Shown here piece by piece: positions 22,341 to 34,999 of a stretch of 64,000 bases of DNA. The first letter of the stretch is position 1; the number at the start of each line of letters is the position of its first letter. Under the pieces are notes generated by a model. That model saw only the letters and a program-made list of their open reading frames with translations, ran no database searches and was not told the origin of the DNA. The position numbers and the translations under genes are program-made. The DNA is from Carettochelys insculpta. Taxonomy: Eukaryota; Chordata; Testudines; Carettochelyidae. The DNA lies in the NCBI RefSeq assembly GCF_033958435.1, contig NC_134137.1, positions 256,044,501-256,108,500 on the forward strand, read 5' to 3'.

Positions 22341-25300
22341 TGATGAAACCACTGAGATTTTTATCATGAGAAAGATTTTAAAAAAGGCCCTGATCCTACA
22401 AACACACATACATATATTTAGTTTTACAGTTGTGAGTATAGAGTCCAACTGGAAAGACACAGTACCACTCACGTTAAACAGGTGTTTGCAGATTTCACAT
22501 GAGGACCCACATTTCACACAAAGTTTGCAAATTTCACATTTAGGTCTGCAAGCTAAATGTTTGTATTCATCAAGAAAACCAGATAGTTAAACAGGATGGG
22601 AAAATAAGCAAGGAAACACCCCCTTTTGGAACATTACAAAATCCTGTGATTACTGCTGGCTTATCATAATAAATAAGTGATTTTTATGTATCTTCACAAG
22701 CAAGAGTGGCAAGTTTGTTTTGCTGTTAATTATGCAATCACATTATTTTTTGTTCACAATTATTTGGGCAGCTGCTGAATATTTATGAAACCGTTCAAAA
22801 ATCCTGAATGTTTCCAAAAATTTTAACCAAATGTTTATTTACAGACATTTTTATTATTGTAATTTATTATTCTGCTACAAAAATGTTTCAGCCATCCTGT
22901 CATGGAGCTGAAACAATACCATGTGCCCTCATAAATACTCAAAATTAGCAGTTTTCAAATTATTAATTTTTACCCCATGAAGGACTTGACAAATATTTAT
23001 TTAGAGTTAATAAACAAAAGGCATTCATCTGAGCATTCCAGGCATATTGATAAATGTTTAAAAAAAGACAATAAATCATAAAAGAAACAGTAACCCCATT
23101 TATATAATAATATGAAATAACCCAGGCAGCATCATAAATAAACCAAATTCCCTACTTCTCATATTACCTTTAACAACAGTTGCATTTTCAGCAGCCTTCC
23201 ATAAGCCTGTCAGCTTGTGAGTAATGAATATATTTGAAGAAATCTGGATTGGTTCACAAATGATTCATGAATAGGAAAGAGGGCTACATATGCAACAAAA
23301 AATCAGCCAACTCCATGTATAAATTCTCAATACGGAGATTTGCATTCTCATCTTCTGCTTGCCAATGAGCTGTTCTTATTGAGAAACTTGTTCTTCGGGA
23401 AACGTGATTGTCCTTTTGTTCTCCAGCCCTGTCTCTTAGTCTGCTTTGTACACCTGTAGAGGTGTGCAAGGTGTTGCCTTCACTACTAGAAAAAAGTGTG
23501 TTTGTCTGCTGGATAATTAATTTATGTTTGCTATCTTGCTGAGACATCCTAGTAAAGACAAGGCACTGTAATTTTATTGTGAGGTAAACTAAGCAAGGTC
23601 AGCGACAGGCAGAGGGATATAGTAATGACTTCACAGGAGTTTGTCTCCACTAGGATTTTGCAGGGAAATTTGGTGATAGTCAATTCACTCCAATTATCCT
23701 CATCTCTTTAGCTGGGAAGACAAAATCTAAACAATGAATTAGTTCTCTACTTGCCCAGAAAGCATTCAGACCTCTGAATCTAGTTACATACAGATGTGTT
23801 AGGTTGTCACATTTCATAATTGCTACAACTTGCTAAAAAGTGCAAAAAAATATAGAGGAACTCTGGGAGCCATGACTGCTCTTGTGCTTTCAGAACCGCT
23901 ACTGCTCTTGGAGCTGAACTGAAGCAGCAACGATGCGATTTTGATTTTTGCTAAAAAGATCAGGGTTAACAGTCACTGACTGCGGTGGAAATTCTTGTCA
24001 GAGAGTGCTTGCAAGAGCAGACCTCTGGAGCTTATTAAGCCCCAGCTACAATGACATATTGCTTCAACAGCAAGAAGCCCCCTCAAGTTATAATCTACTT
24101 AGAAATGGTAAGGCATTTTTAATGATTCATTTGCATGTTGCAGGACATATGTGAAGGACAAGCCTCTTTGATCTTTAAAGTAGGCCAGTGAATGACTGTC
24201 CTTAGTACTACATGAATTCAGGTAAGCTGTAGGTAGTATGAACTGAGTTTCAATGTGCTGGAATTTAAACAGAGATTATTAACATTAAAAAAACCCAAAC
24301 ATGGAAAACAGCCATGCTGCATGTTTATGCCTGCTAGGGCAGGAAGTGTATTGCTATCCTTGGAGATGAGTCCTAGATGACTTCATAATGTTTCAGATAG
24401 AATATACATTCGATTGGATTCATGGACGCCCCCAACTTGGGTTTTAACCTCTCTCCCTCAGTACTTGCTGTATATGAGCAAGAGCAAGTGTTTGCTCTTT
24501 AATGGGGAATATTCTTTGGAAATATGAACACAGATTTTGATTGTACTCTCCCTAGGTTAATGTAATCAGAGATTTCTAATCTGTATTCAGGACATTTGAG
24601 TGAGTAATAACTCAGGACTGAGAAAGATATTCTGGTCTGTCTGCACCCTTGTGAAGTCTGGCAAATGTTTGTACAATATGGACCCAAAGCCTTATACAGT
24701 GCAAATAATGTGCAACCCTCTCAAAGAAAGGCCACCCTGTGTTACCAAGTATGTGTGTGCGTGCACACATAAGAGAGTAGGAGCAGGATGATAGAGGGGC
24801 CATAACTCAGTGTACAGAGATTGATCATTTTTTGTTTTTTCTGTCTAAGTGGTTGAAGGCCTGCATGGTGGTATATGCCCAGCTCATGCCATCCCAAAAG
24901 GGGGAAGAGTGAGTGTGTGGACACTCCCATTAAGTTCAGTTATCCACTTTCAACCCTGATGCCTAAAGCCAAAGAAAAGGCAATAGCCCTGGTGCGTGGG
25001 GCAGCAAAACCCAACAGTAACAGTCAATAGCACAGCCTTTCAGTATAGCGCAGCATGGCCTATTAGTCAGAGTACATAGAATTCTCATTCAGTACAGGTC
25101 AGCTGATCTAGCAGCCAATGGCAAAGGGCCATCAGAAATGGGGGCTGGCAGCTTAGACAGTGGGGCCCAGCCCACCCCCCAACCTCTACCAGGCCCCATC
25201 CCAGGGCCCTTGCAGGGTGGAGCAACTGAGCACTGGCTCAGCAGAGAATCCCACTAAGACACACTGAACTTACCAATTGAGGAAATATTACTCTGTCACC

Positions 25301-25679
25301 TTCCTTGGGACCCTTCTTACTGGTGTCCCTGGTGAGACTGTCTATGAGGCTTCAGAGTGTCCATGGTCTGCACCACTGGTAACTTCTGGAGCTCCATCAG
25401 TCAGTCACAGATGTCTAAGCTGGCTCTTGGGGGCCTCCAGCCTCTGCAGGCAGAGGCTACATGGGATCCTCAGCAGAAGCTCTCAGCCTTTGCCCTTCCT
25501 TTCCAGCATCAGCACAGAATAATCTCTCTTTGTGCTACTATAGCATTTTAAGCATGCCCAATCCAACCTGGGGGGTGGGACTTCTGTTGTCCAGAATGTG
25601 GATTTAACTCTATTTGGCTAATATGGGGTATGACAAACTTGTCACGCCCTCCAAGTAGAGGGTGTGGCTAGGACCAAAT
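22341..25679. other. Stretch without a recognised gene
   Basis: AT-rich DNA with scattered short frames (for example 23284-23547 on minus and 25277-25522 on plus). None shows a known domain, a splice pattern or a codon bias different from background. No transposon ends were recognised. Confidence 0.45.
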
Positions 25680-26090
25680 CTCTTCTTTCAAGGTGACCAT
25701 CTGTCCCATTCTAGCTGTGACTGTCCCTTTTTAGCTCCCTGGGGAGCGTCCCTCCTTTTTTTTTTTTTAAAAAAACAGGCTAATTGTCCTGTATGTTGCG
25801 AAGTAGGGACTTGAATTTTAAAGAGACAGCACTTTAAGCAGCAGGAGCTGTCTGTTGAAAGATGTGGCTGGGGAGGCTGGAAAAGGTGGGTGGTCTCTTT
25901 AAACAGATTGTTTAAACAAGCTGTTGCAGGAGCCCTGCCCACCCTCAGGCCGAGGGGGGGGCTAAGGTGGAGGAAGGGCAGAGGATCAGCAGCCGGAGTG
26001 TACTCTTTGCTCACGCTGCCTGAGAAAGGCAGAGGAGGCCGTGTCTCAGATAATTCCCCACCTACAAACACGGCTTGCAAGTAATAGGAT
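25680..26090. repeat. Probable hAT-like repeat fragment
   Basis: GTGACCATCTGTCCCATTCTAGCTGTGACTGTCCC followed by an A/T run resembles the start of a known amniote hAT-type repeat that begins TGACCA...TGTCCC. The second end was not found. The minus-strand frame at 25688-26239 crosses it and is not considered a gene. Confidence 0.3.
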
Positions 26091-27803
26091 TGGAATAAGT
26101 AGGGCAGGGCTCCAAAGTGGGAAGTGGAGGGGCTGCCACTTAGGGGAAGGGGGGGCAGCTGCTGGGTAGTTAAACTTAGCTTGCTAGCCCACAGGTGCAA
26201 CCCTCCCTCACGTTTGGGGAGGCTAATCCTCTGCTCCATTCTTTCTATCTGTGGCTTCCTTCAAAGGCCAGAGCCGTAGCCCCCACACCCTTCAAGAGCA
26301 GGTGGAGAAAGGAGAGGTGACAGGAGAAACGGGTGGGCGTAGGGAGTTTGGCTGCTCCACTTTGCACAGGTGTTAATGATTTAGAAGGGAAAGAATTTTT
26401 TTACCACGTAATTCTTTGGGAGTTTTGTAGCTGATCCGAAACTGATCAATATTTTTAAACATAATCTTGTGTTATTTTACGATTGATTCATGGTAAATTA
26501 AAAACTGGAAGAACTTTACCACAGATCCTGCTTATTTGACTTTTCAATTAGAGTTGGATTTCCAGATAATGGATTCCCACAAGTTTTAGCTTTTGTTTGG
26601 GGGAGGGGTATTTGAACCCTTAGGCTGCAGCCCTTACCTTAATTTGGCCCTGTCCTGGGGAATGAGGGAGATAGGTAGGCCAGGACTGCATGGGGAGGAT
26701 GCGTGGGGTGGGGCAAAGGCAGTAACTAGGAAGCAAATGGGCACTATAATTTATTTAATTGAGGGGGAGGGTGTTAAATTGGCCTAGTAGGTTTCACACT
26801 CTTTTTATACTACTGCAAAAATATCAACTGGTGTACTTTGTTCCAGAACTCAGCCCTACAACTCCGCCTGACTCCCAGCCTCCTGTCCAGACTCTGCCCT
26901 CCTTCACACACGTTGCCAGCAGCTCACTCACATACCGCAGCCCCCTTCTCTGGCTCCTGCTCTGGCTCTGTAACCACCAGCCCTCTCAGAACCAGCCCAC
27001 ATACTGGAGGACAGCAAGATGAGGGCAAGGCAGGCATTTCTATAGAGCAATAACCACTTAATTATAGATACATATTTTTAATTTTTACCTATTTTTGTTG
27101 TAATAATGCAGCATCTGGTTTAAATGGGTGCTCAGTCAACTTAATGTTATACTAAATGTTTGTACTGCATAGTTCTAATGGATTGCTATTGAGCTCGCTT
27201 AACTCCAACAATTTTACCAGGTGTCCCATATTTCGTATAGGGAAAGATGGTCAACCTACAACGGCAGCATTAAAAAGAGAAATTAAAAAGCAAGTTAAAG
27301 CTACTAGATTTAGCTTGCATCCTTTTCACTTTGCACATAAGCTTAGACCTGAGCACGTATCGGTAGTGGTGGTCTTTGTTCCTTGTGAGACTACCCATGT
27401 ATGGATTAGTGACAAAGATAATATGAATATTTTACAACAGAGCATCAATTACACTGACATTTTGCATCTACTGGAACTTCTGTGCACTGGCATGTGTCCT
27501 GTTTATTGTTCAAATATTACTCAGGATTGGGGACTGGTGCCCACATAAACTGAAAGTGTCAGATATTTGCTGTTTGTTTTACTGTGTTCCCAATTTTGGT
27601 AATTGAATGAAATCTGCATGCTGCATTTTTAACAGCATATGCATCACAGAAATTATTCCAGCTCTGAAAGGCAAGCACAGGTACATTACATGCTGCTCTT
27701 AGAAATGAGACATGACAATGCTGCCTATCCATAAGCACTGCCATGTCAGGAAGGTGTTAAAATAAAGGGAGCAGGAAGAATGCAGCTCTTCCCCTTCTAT
27801 GCT

Positions 27804-27839
<36 letters not shown>

Positions 27840-28450
27840 CCCCTCCATGGCTTGGGTCAGTAGTGCTCCCCACCTTCCTTGGTTAGTGCAGTGTGAACGC
27901 CCCATCCTCTTTAAATGTACTCTAACCTTCAAAGTCAGGTAAACATGTCTTTTCCTGTACCTCTCAATAATCATGAATTCCCTCTGTCTCCTGGGAGCCT
28001 GAGCTGCGTTTCTATTATCCACTTATTTTACAATTGTGCTGTCTGTCTGCCTGCCTTTGCAGATGCCATCAGCTGTCAAGACATCTATGCTATGCATAAA
28101 TAGAGATCTCTTGTATCAGAACCAATTGCTATGTTTATGGGCAGTCTGTTGTGTGCTAAGACTAAGGAGGCATAAGTGAAAGAGCTTTTAGCCTCTCAGA
28201 TAAACACTGCCTCTTCATTATATAGTGAATCCATTCCCATTGAAATAACTACCACTAGTTCTGCTCATATCTTGTATTTGCATGGAAAGGACTAGGTGAT
28301 GCGGGGAGGGGGAAAAACGCATACACATTCTTACGTTTTTACTGTCTATCTTCAACGGGTTTGCTTTTTCCAAAGAAGAGTAAGTTCTGCTGAGGAAATA
28401 CTTGCTTATATTTTCATAATGCTAGGGCAATAGTCTTCAGTCCCACATTA
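26091..28450. other. Stretch with one unexplained open frame
   Basis: The + strand frame at 27156-27548 (130 codons) is the longest open frame in AT-rich DNA here. It contains DGQPTTAALKREIKKQ and HVSVVVVFVPCETTHVW. I recognise no family, see no splice sites, and cannot tell a degraded exon or retrocopy from chance. The rest of the stretch shows no feature beyond the GA repeat listed separately. Confidence 0.2.
27809..27836. repeat. (GA)14 microsatellite
   Basis: A pure GA dinucleotide run of 28 bases. Confidence 0.95.
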
Positions 28451-28454
28451 GGGT

Positions 28455-29060
28455 ATGCATGTCAGACTCTTGTGCACATGTGAAACCCCTCTGATTTTAT
28501 AACCTCCTGCACAGATAGAACAACAATTGGCAGAGGCAGTAAGATCCTTAGGGAATTGGTAATATTTGCAGTAGTGATGCATTTAGGAATACTATAGCTC
28601 AGGGGTCAGCAACCTTTGTGAAGGGGCAGGGGACTCTGGCCCTGGCCACTCAGAAAGAGCTCCAGGGGCATGGAAAGGGGGAGCTCCAGGGGGGGCCTCT
28701 GGACCTGGCCACATGCTGTGGCCCTGCACTCTGACCCCACACTGCAGTGGGGGCCCTGTGTTCCGGCCCCAGCCTCACACTGGGGCTCTTGGAGAGAAAA
28801 GTAGGGGCTTCTGGCCCGGCACTGTAGGCTTCACAATCTGGTCCCAGCCCCACAACTCCAGCCCTGGCCCCATGGCGGAGGCTCGGGGGGTAAGGGAGCT
28901 CTGGCCCTGGCCCACAGAGTGGGCGAAAAGGGAAGGGGCTGGAGCCCCTGCCATGTGCCAGTCTAAATTGGCTTGTGTGCCAAGAGTAGCACACATGCAG
29001 GGGCTTGCCAACCCCTGCTGTAGCTTTTAAGTTTGCAGGAGGTGGTCTTGGGTATGTCGT
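28455..29060. repeat. Old dispersed repeat, second copy, carrying a hAT insertion
   Basis: Segment 28455-28599 matches 10740-10866 plus 19589-19608, and 29018-29060 continues it (CTGTAGCTTTTAAGTTTGCAGGAGG against CTGTAGCTGCTAATTTTTGTAGGAG). The site equivalent to the LINE target is 28560-28574 (TAATATTTGCAGTAG) and holds no LINE, so it acts as an empty site. Confidence 0.75.
28600..29017. mobile_element. hAT-type non-autonomous element with 8-bp duplication
   Basis: Left end CAGGGGTCAGCAACC; right end is the complement of CAGGGGTTGGCAAGCC. The flanks CTATAGCT (28592-28599) and CTGTAGCT (29018-29025) match at 7 of 8 bases. The interior is G/C-rich with repeated GGCCCTGGCC words. No transposase is present. 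Confidence 0.85.
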
Positions 29061-32000
29061 AGAAAACATGGGACAGGGACTTCAACCAGTGTCCCACCAA
29101 AAAGTGCAATTTCCAGTTATACGTGCTGAGTGCCTTTAAAAAAAACCAACCCCCCCATCCCAAAACCTAGGACATTTCCTTCAAAAAAATGCAGTGTGGG
29201 TATAAATACATATGATAGAGGGACAAAACACAGTAAGGAGAATAAAAGAGAAATATAATTAAAGCAAAAATTCATCCATCTCAGACATTTTTGCTCAGAA
29301 TGCTATATAATCTATTGAGTTTTAAAAATCAAATGTCTCAGAATATTGCTTAGTAATATCAGCATAGTTAAGAATTAATTTATTTCCCTGAGACATTCCA
29401 GAGTCGTGCTGAGAGCTGTTGTTCTGCTCCATTATTTAGTTTTTGTAAACAAGAGATGCTCCCTTTGGGCATCTCTAGCTTGTATGAATGCTCGCAGCCA
29501 GAGTTTCAGCCTCACTGCTAATTATTAGGGACGTATGAAGTAGATCATATTGAGTAAAAGGAGGAGGAAGGCAGTGTGCCTGATAGTCACAACAGGTGAG
29601 TGGGAAACAGGAATCCTTTCTTCTGTTCTTGGTTTTGACAGCAGCAGGATTAAGTCTTCACTGAATGGCTTTGGGCAAGTACGTTTTCCTTTTACCTCAG
29701 TTTACCCTTCTGCACCCAATGTCATAATAAACTGTAATGCCTGCCTCACTGTAGGAGCACTGTGCTAATGAGCACTTGTAAACTGCATTGACATGTTCAA
29801 ATGGGAGGTATTACATAAGGACAAAGTGTTTCTATTATACACACATGCACAAATATTATTCTTAGTATTGATTAAAATTCATTAACTTTGCCTGTGCCCA
29901 GCAAACATACTATGCCAAATCATGACGCTTTCATTCCATTTTTAACCCAACTCCTCCCCTGGCAACCCCACTAGGATGAAAAAAATGGAAAACAAACAAA
30001 GAGACAAAAAGCCCAACTTAGATAAGAATCTGTTAATGCCAGGATTGTTGGACAGAGGCAAGAAGGAGATGTCACATCTTAAAGCCCTGGGCCATATCAA
30101 TCTTTAAATCAGGTTGATCATCCATCAGCTTTGATGGAGAGCCCTGGTTGGCGGTGACCTGCAGATGAAAGAAAAGAAAAGAGGTCTTGTTCCTTCTTTA
30201 ACAGAATATAAGGAAAATGTGGATTTTTTTCCTAAATACTTTCTTTTCTACCTAATTTTTACATTAGAAATTTGCGTTCTTCCTAGGCTGCCAGATAGAA
30301 CTAATGTCATGATCTCATCAGAAGACTAAATGTAGTGTAAGTGTGTAGGAAAGATATTTAATTGTCATTATTTAATTTTTTGTCTAATTCTCTGGTGCCT
30401 CATTCTCTCTTTGCGCTATTCTGCTAGCCTAAAGGGGTCATACAATACTTACATTTGTCTGATAAGAATTCCCCTGGTCCTGGGAAGCTTTCAGAAGGTG
30501 CAGAACTCCAATAGCTGGCTGTTGCGTCACTCCCAGAATAGGAGATGTGTCAGCATCAGGGTTGTCATCTGAGTGCACTGGGTTCTAACCCTGTCTAGTT
30601 GATGTATGGTCCCTTAGGGACCACTGCAAGCTAGTGTAGGTTCCAGTTGTCCCAAGGCTCCCTGCCAGATACTTAGCTCTTACTAGAAACAAGTTTTGTG
30701 AAACCTGAAAATGTATGGTTTAATTTTAAAACAAAAGGGGCACATGTAGATGGTGCTTTTTGGTACGAATTAATCAATGGGAGTGGTTATTTCATTGTAA
30801 TGGTTTTGGGGGCTTCCTCCCCGAGAGCCAAGATTTGTGTGTGGAAAAACAGGATAAGCAGGTACACAAAGAGGGAGCTCAGCAAAACATGGTTTCTAGC
30901 TTCAAATTAGTTTAAACTGAACTGCGTTTGAGATTGCAAGTGGGAAGCAAGGTGGCAATCAGACTGGAGACCTCCTCTCACCTTAGCAATAAAGGAGTAT
31001 CCAGTGGCAGTTACAAATATTGTATCTTGTGTTATGAACAACTGATATAGATGCCACAGGAAGGGCGCGTGATCATGGGTGGGAGGATGGTGTTAATGGA
31101 TACATTCCATAATATTTAGAGTCCCTTATTTTAAATTGTATACCGCAAGGTATTATTCCCATGTGAATTTGAGTTCTGCTCCTTTACCCTTTGTTGTACA
31201 ATGTGAGGCTGACTTATTATGGATTTGCTCCTGTGCAAAGTGGGTTTAAACGCTACCATTATGATCAGGTAACATTTTACATCCTCTTTACATGGTTAGA
31301 AATGACTGCTGTACAGGGCAATGGTGAATGGAACTCTGTGCCTATTTCCACGCTGTTGTGTTTTTGAGATCTTTTAGCTTTATCTAGCCTAACGGGCTGA
31401 AGGAAATTGGCTTATCCAAGCGATTTCTAATGTCTTAGCCCGGTGGAACACTGAGCCATCTGCTGAACTGGAAGCATATGCTGATTAATGTTGTGCATGT
31501 GTATAAATGCTTTTCTGGTCTGGGGAGTAAGCATGAAAAGTAAAAGGCATGCCTGATAAATGAAAAGTTCAATAAGTGACGAATGATGCATCATATCTGC
31601 ATTACAGTATACTGTTTTTCTTATTAAACTGTAAACATGACAATGGAAGCATTGTGTCTTCTTCAAGTCTGGAAAGCACCTAGAATTTTGTGCCACTGGA
31701 AACAATAAATAACAGTAATACATTGACTTAAGCACAGACCCAGCATACATACCTGACAGGTAAATGTAGATAGCTTCATATATATCTCCCAAAAGGCCTT
31801 ATTTAGGTTAATCATGCTGAGCTGTTAGTCATTTTTACAGATATTTTTTTTTTTGTGCAGCTCTTGGAGGAAATACAATTGAAAACATAGGAGACTGCAT
31901 ACAGTGAGGCTGGGGGACACTTTTATTTCCTCCAGGTGAAAGCCGAGTTATAGGGGTTGGTGCTGTACACTCTCACAGGGCTTGTGAAACCTTGCAGTTT

Positions 32001-32850
32001 CAAAGACAGCTTTTGTTTCCCCAGAGCCTGAAGCAGGTAATGCTTGAATCCTGTTTTCTAATTCTTTATTTTGATCAATGAAAGCATCACTCTCAATACT
32101 GGTCAAGGTTTTGTTTAATCAGGCTTTTAATTTTAGTCACAATTAGCTACTGCATGTACTGGAAGTAAAAGGAGAGCATGGAAGCCTAGTGTATGTAATT
32201 TGCAACTAATGTCCAGAAACATAACTCCAGGGCCTAGGATTTTCTGAAATAAAAACAATTTCTATCTGCACAAGGTGTAAGGCAAAGCAGAAATCTAGCC
32301 CACTTTATCATAAGCAAAACTTGTCCTTATTGAATGATTGGTAGCAAAGGCCTGACATTGATTGGAAAGATAAGAAAGTGTTAAAAGCAAGCAAGCAAGC
32401 AAGCAAGCAAGCAAACAACAAAATCCACAATCAACCAATCATTCCCCCACCACCTTTACTGTGGGCCTGGTTCCAACCCCATTTAAATCCACAGCAAAAC
32501 TCCTACTGACATATGTGAGCTGCAGATCAGCCTTTAAAAGTGGGTTTCTCTCTGACTCTGCCACAAAAAATAAATCTGTGATTACAGGGGATGTTCCACA
32601 TGTGATGGCTCACCTTGTATTTAGAAGAGGAGAGGAGTCTGTCACATGCCATCTTTACACTCCCTAACCCCCCTGCAATCATGCACACATTTGGAGGGCA
32701 CGTGCAGGATTCCTGCTCCCCCATGATAGAATTATCAAGGAGGAACTGCATGAGGGAGTTATTCTCACGACTTCCTCCTGCATAGCACCTTCCCCTATAT
32801 TTTTCCATGGCAAGATAAATGGTAGGAGATACGGGTTTGATCGTCTCTTG
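29061..32850. other. Stretch without a recognised gene
   Basis: AT-rich DNA. Short frames (29550-29768, 30698-30910, 31427-31792) have no recognisable domain. No transposon ends were identified apart from the simple repeat listed separately. Confidence 0.45.
32385..32414. repeat. (AAGC)n microsatellite
   Basis: Seven uninterrupted AAGC units and a partial unit. Confidence 0.9.
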
Positions 32851-33075
32851 GGCCACGTCTACACTACATTCCCCTTTTGAAAGCGGAATGGAAATGAGCA
32901 AGACTGGAAATGCAAATGAGGTGCAGATTTACATATCTCGCACTTCAATTGCATAGTCTCGCACGATCTCACATCTGGAGGAGCCTTTTCTGGAAGCAAA
33001 AATAGCCATGTTGATTGGGTTCCTTCAGAAACAAACCCCGTTTTCGAAAGAACCCTTCTTCCTGAAACAAAATGA
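32851..33075. mobile_element. Truncated MITE of the GTCTACAC family
   Basis: Begins GGCCACGTCTACACTACATT and contains TTTTGAAAGCGG and TTTTCGAAAGAACCC motifs. No second terminus precedes the Penelope-like tail at 33080, so the right end is lost. Confidence 0.5.
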
Positions 33076-33079
33076 CTCA

Positions 33080-33215
33080 TGCATCTGACGAAGAGGGTCT
33101 TTGTCCACGAAAGCTTAGCTTCAAAATATCTGTTAGTCTATAAGGTGCCACAGGACTTCTTGTTGTTTTTGAAGATACAGACTAACACTGCTACCCCTCT
33201 GATACTGACTAGACT
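33080..33215 (+). mobile_element. 3' end of a Penelope-like element
   Basis: The text GACGAAGAGGGTCTTTGTCCACGAAAGCTTA, then GTTAGTCTATAAGGTGCCACAGGACT and GACTAACACTGCTACCCCT, matches the region after the endonuclease frame at 37560-37730 read on the minus strand. It is therefore a 5'-truncated copy of the same retroelement. Confidence 0.65.
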
Positions 33216-33379
33216 GTTATCATATAATTAGTTTTACCTTGGATATTGCATTTTTTTCATATGGCTACACCAGTGGGTGACACTGGAGATTTTACAAGGA
33301 AGTAGACTATTTTCAGAAAGGTAATGTTTAGCTTTAGTGATCATCTGTTCTCTCCAACTGCATGTGTTTTGAAACAAGC

Positions 33380-33735
33380 AGTCAAGTAGCACTTTAAAGA
33401 CTAACAAAATAATTTATTAGGTAAGCTTTCACAGGACAGACCCACTTCTTCAGACCATAGCCATACCAGAACAAACTCAATATTTAAGGCACAGAGAACC
33501 AAAAACAGTAATCGAGGTGGACAAATCAGAAAAAAATGATTTTCTGATTTGTCCACCTTGATTACTATTTTTGGTTCTCTATGCCTTAAATATTGAGTCT
33601 GTTCTGGTATGGCTATGGTCTGAAGAAATGGGTCTGTCCCATGACAGCTCATCACCTAATAAATTATTTTTTTAGTCTTTAAAGGGCTACTTGACTGCTT
33701 TTTTGTTTTGATAGTATATAGACTAGCACCGTTCC
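33380..33735. repeat. Large inverted repeat made of two related retroelement ends
   Basis: The left arm (33380-33530) and right arm (33545-33700) are inverted copies. Key words are GACAAATCAGAAAAA against its complement, GCCATACCAGAACA against TGTTCTGGTATGGC, and AATAATTTATTAGGT against ACCTAATAAATTATT. The right arm resembles 52960-53195. The unit (GGTCTGTCCCACGAAAGCT, TTAGTCTTTAAAG) looks like a Penelope-like 3' end. The frame at 33401-33655 is a by-product. Confidence 0.7.
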
Positions 33736-34999
33736 CTTTCTGTTACTATTCTGCATGTGTTTTGGTTTGTCTTACATTACAAATGAGCTTTAATGCTAAT
33801 TAAATGGAATGCTAATATAAATTGGATCCTCTTATTTTGGGATGCTTTCGTTGCCTTCAGCAAAATAAAGGTAACATGAAGAGAGTCAAAATCCCAGATA
33901 CTGGTAATATTCTATACAAAGATACATAAAACTAAATACATTAATCCTAGCAAAGAATTCCAGAAATTATTTGGTTTCTGACAGATAATCTATAAATTCC
34001 ATCAGAATTATTATCAGTTACATATAGAGGACAACTGCTACTGTAGACAAACAGGCAGATAAAACTTGGCTTAGGGTCACTAATAATTACCACTTGTCAT
34101 GCTTCAAGTACTCTTCTGTAGATGATTCTTGAACAGTGATAGTGAAGAGAGACCATCATGCAATAATGGTAGTTGCTATTACAAAGGAATTAGCTCCAGT
34201 ATTTAAGTCCACATTTTCAGATACTTGAAGTAAATTTTGCAAACAGAAAGACGCAAGCACAAAAATCAGCATTCTGGCCCTTTTTGAATCCACAACACAT
34301 CTTAATATAAATAAATCAACTCCCACTTGATTTAAGTCCTTAATAGTCTTTTGTGAAGCTGGTTATACCAGTCTCAAAATGGTCTTTGGCACAGATAGAA
34401 CCAAATACACAAAAGTCTTTAAAAGAACTGTGTTTGTGATATTCTTGGGACTTCCTGCTGGAAAAGTGTGATGGCTAAGAAGAAATAATATCCTCAAAGG
34501 CACACGTGAGCATTAAGAATCCAACTCCCACTGAAAGTCAATTGGATTTAGCTGCTTAACTTTGGCTCTTTTGAAAATTTCACACATTGTGATTATGGGA
34601 GGAAAATAGGAGACTTATCACCTGGGTTTCATTCCTGACTCTACAATTTACAAGTTGCATGGCCTTGGACACATCAATTTAATAAGCTGTGCAGTGGGAA
34701 GAATATAGTACCCCTGCCAGGTAAGTGACTCTTTCTTAGAGTTGATAAGACATATTTATCCAAAAATCTCAAGCAAGTATTGTTACTGTATTATAAGGTA
34801 CCGTGAATGTGCCACATTGGTCACGAAGCTACTACTACACCATTGTTTATAAGTAAAACAGCCTTGTTCTTGATTGTTCATTTTAATGTTCCCGTCCGAG
34901 AAACGGATCCTGATCACCCTTATCTATATCCCAGAAGCAAAGATTAGAATAAAAAACAAACAAGTGTTAAGATTAAAAAAATAAATGCTTAGGGTAAGA
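33736..34999. other. Stretch without a recognised gene
   Basis: AT-rich DNA with no coding exon or transposon terminus that I can identify. Confidence 0.45.

Noticed and set aside
23284..23547. 87-codon minus-strand frame as a small gene
   Set aside because: No start context, domain, neighbouring exon or repeat relation. The length is within chance for a six-frame scan of 64 kb.
32385..32414. AAGC repeat as a CRISPR-like or other array
   Set aside because: Four-base units without spacers; an ordinary eukaryotic microsatellite.
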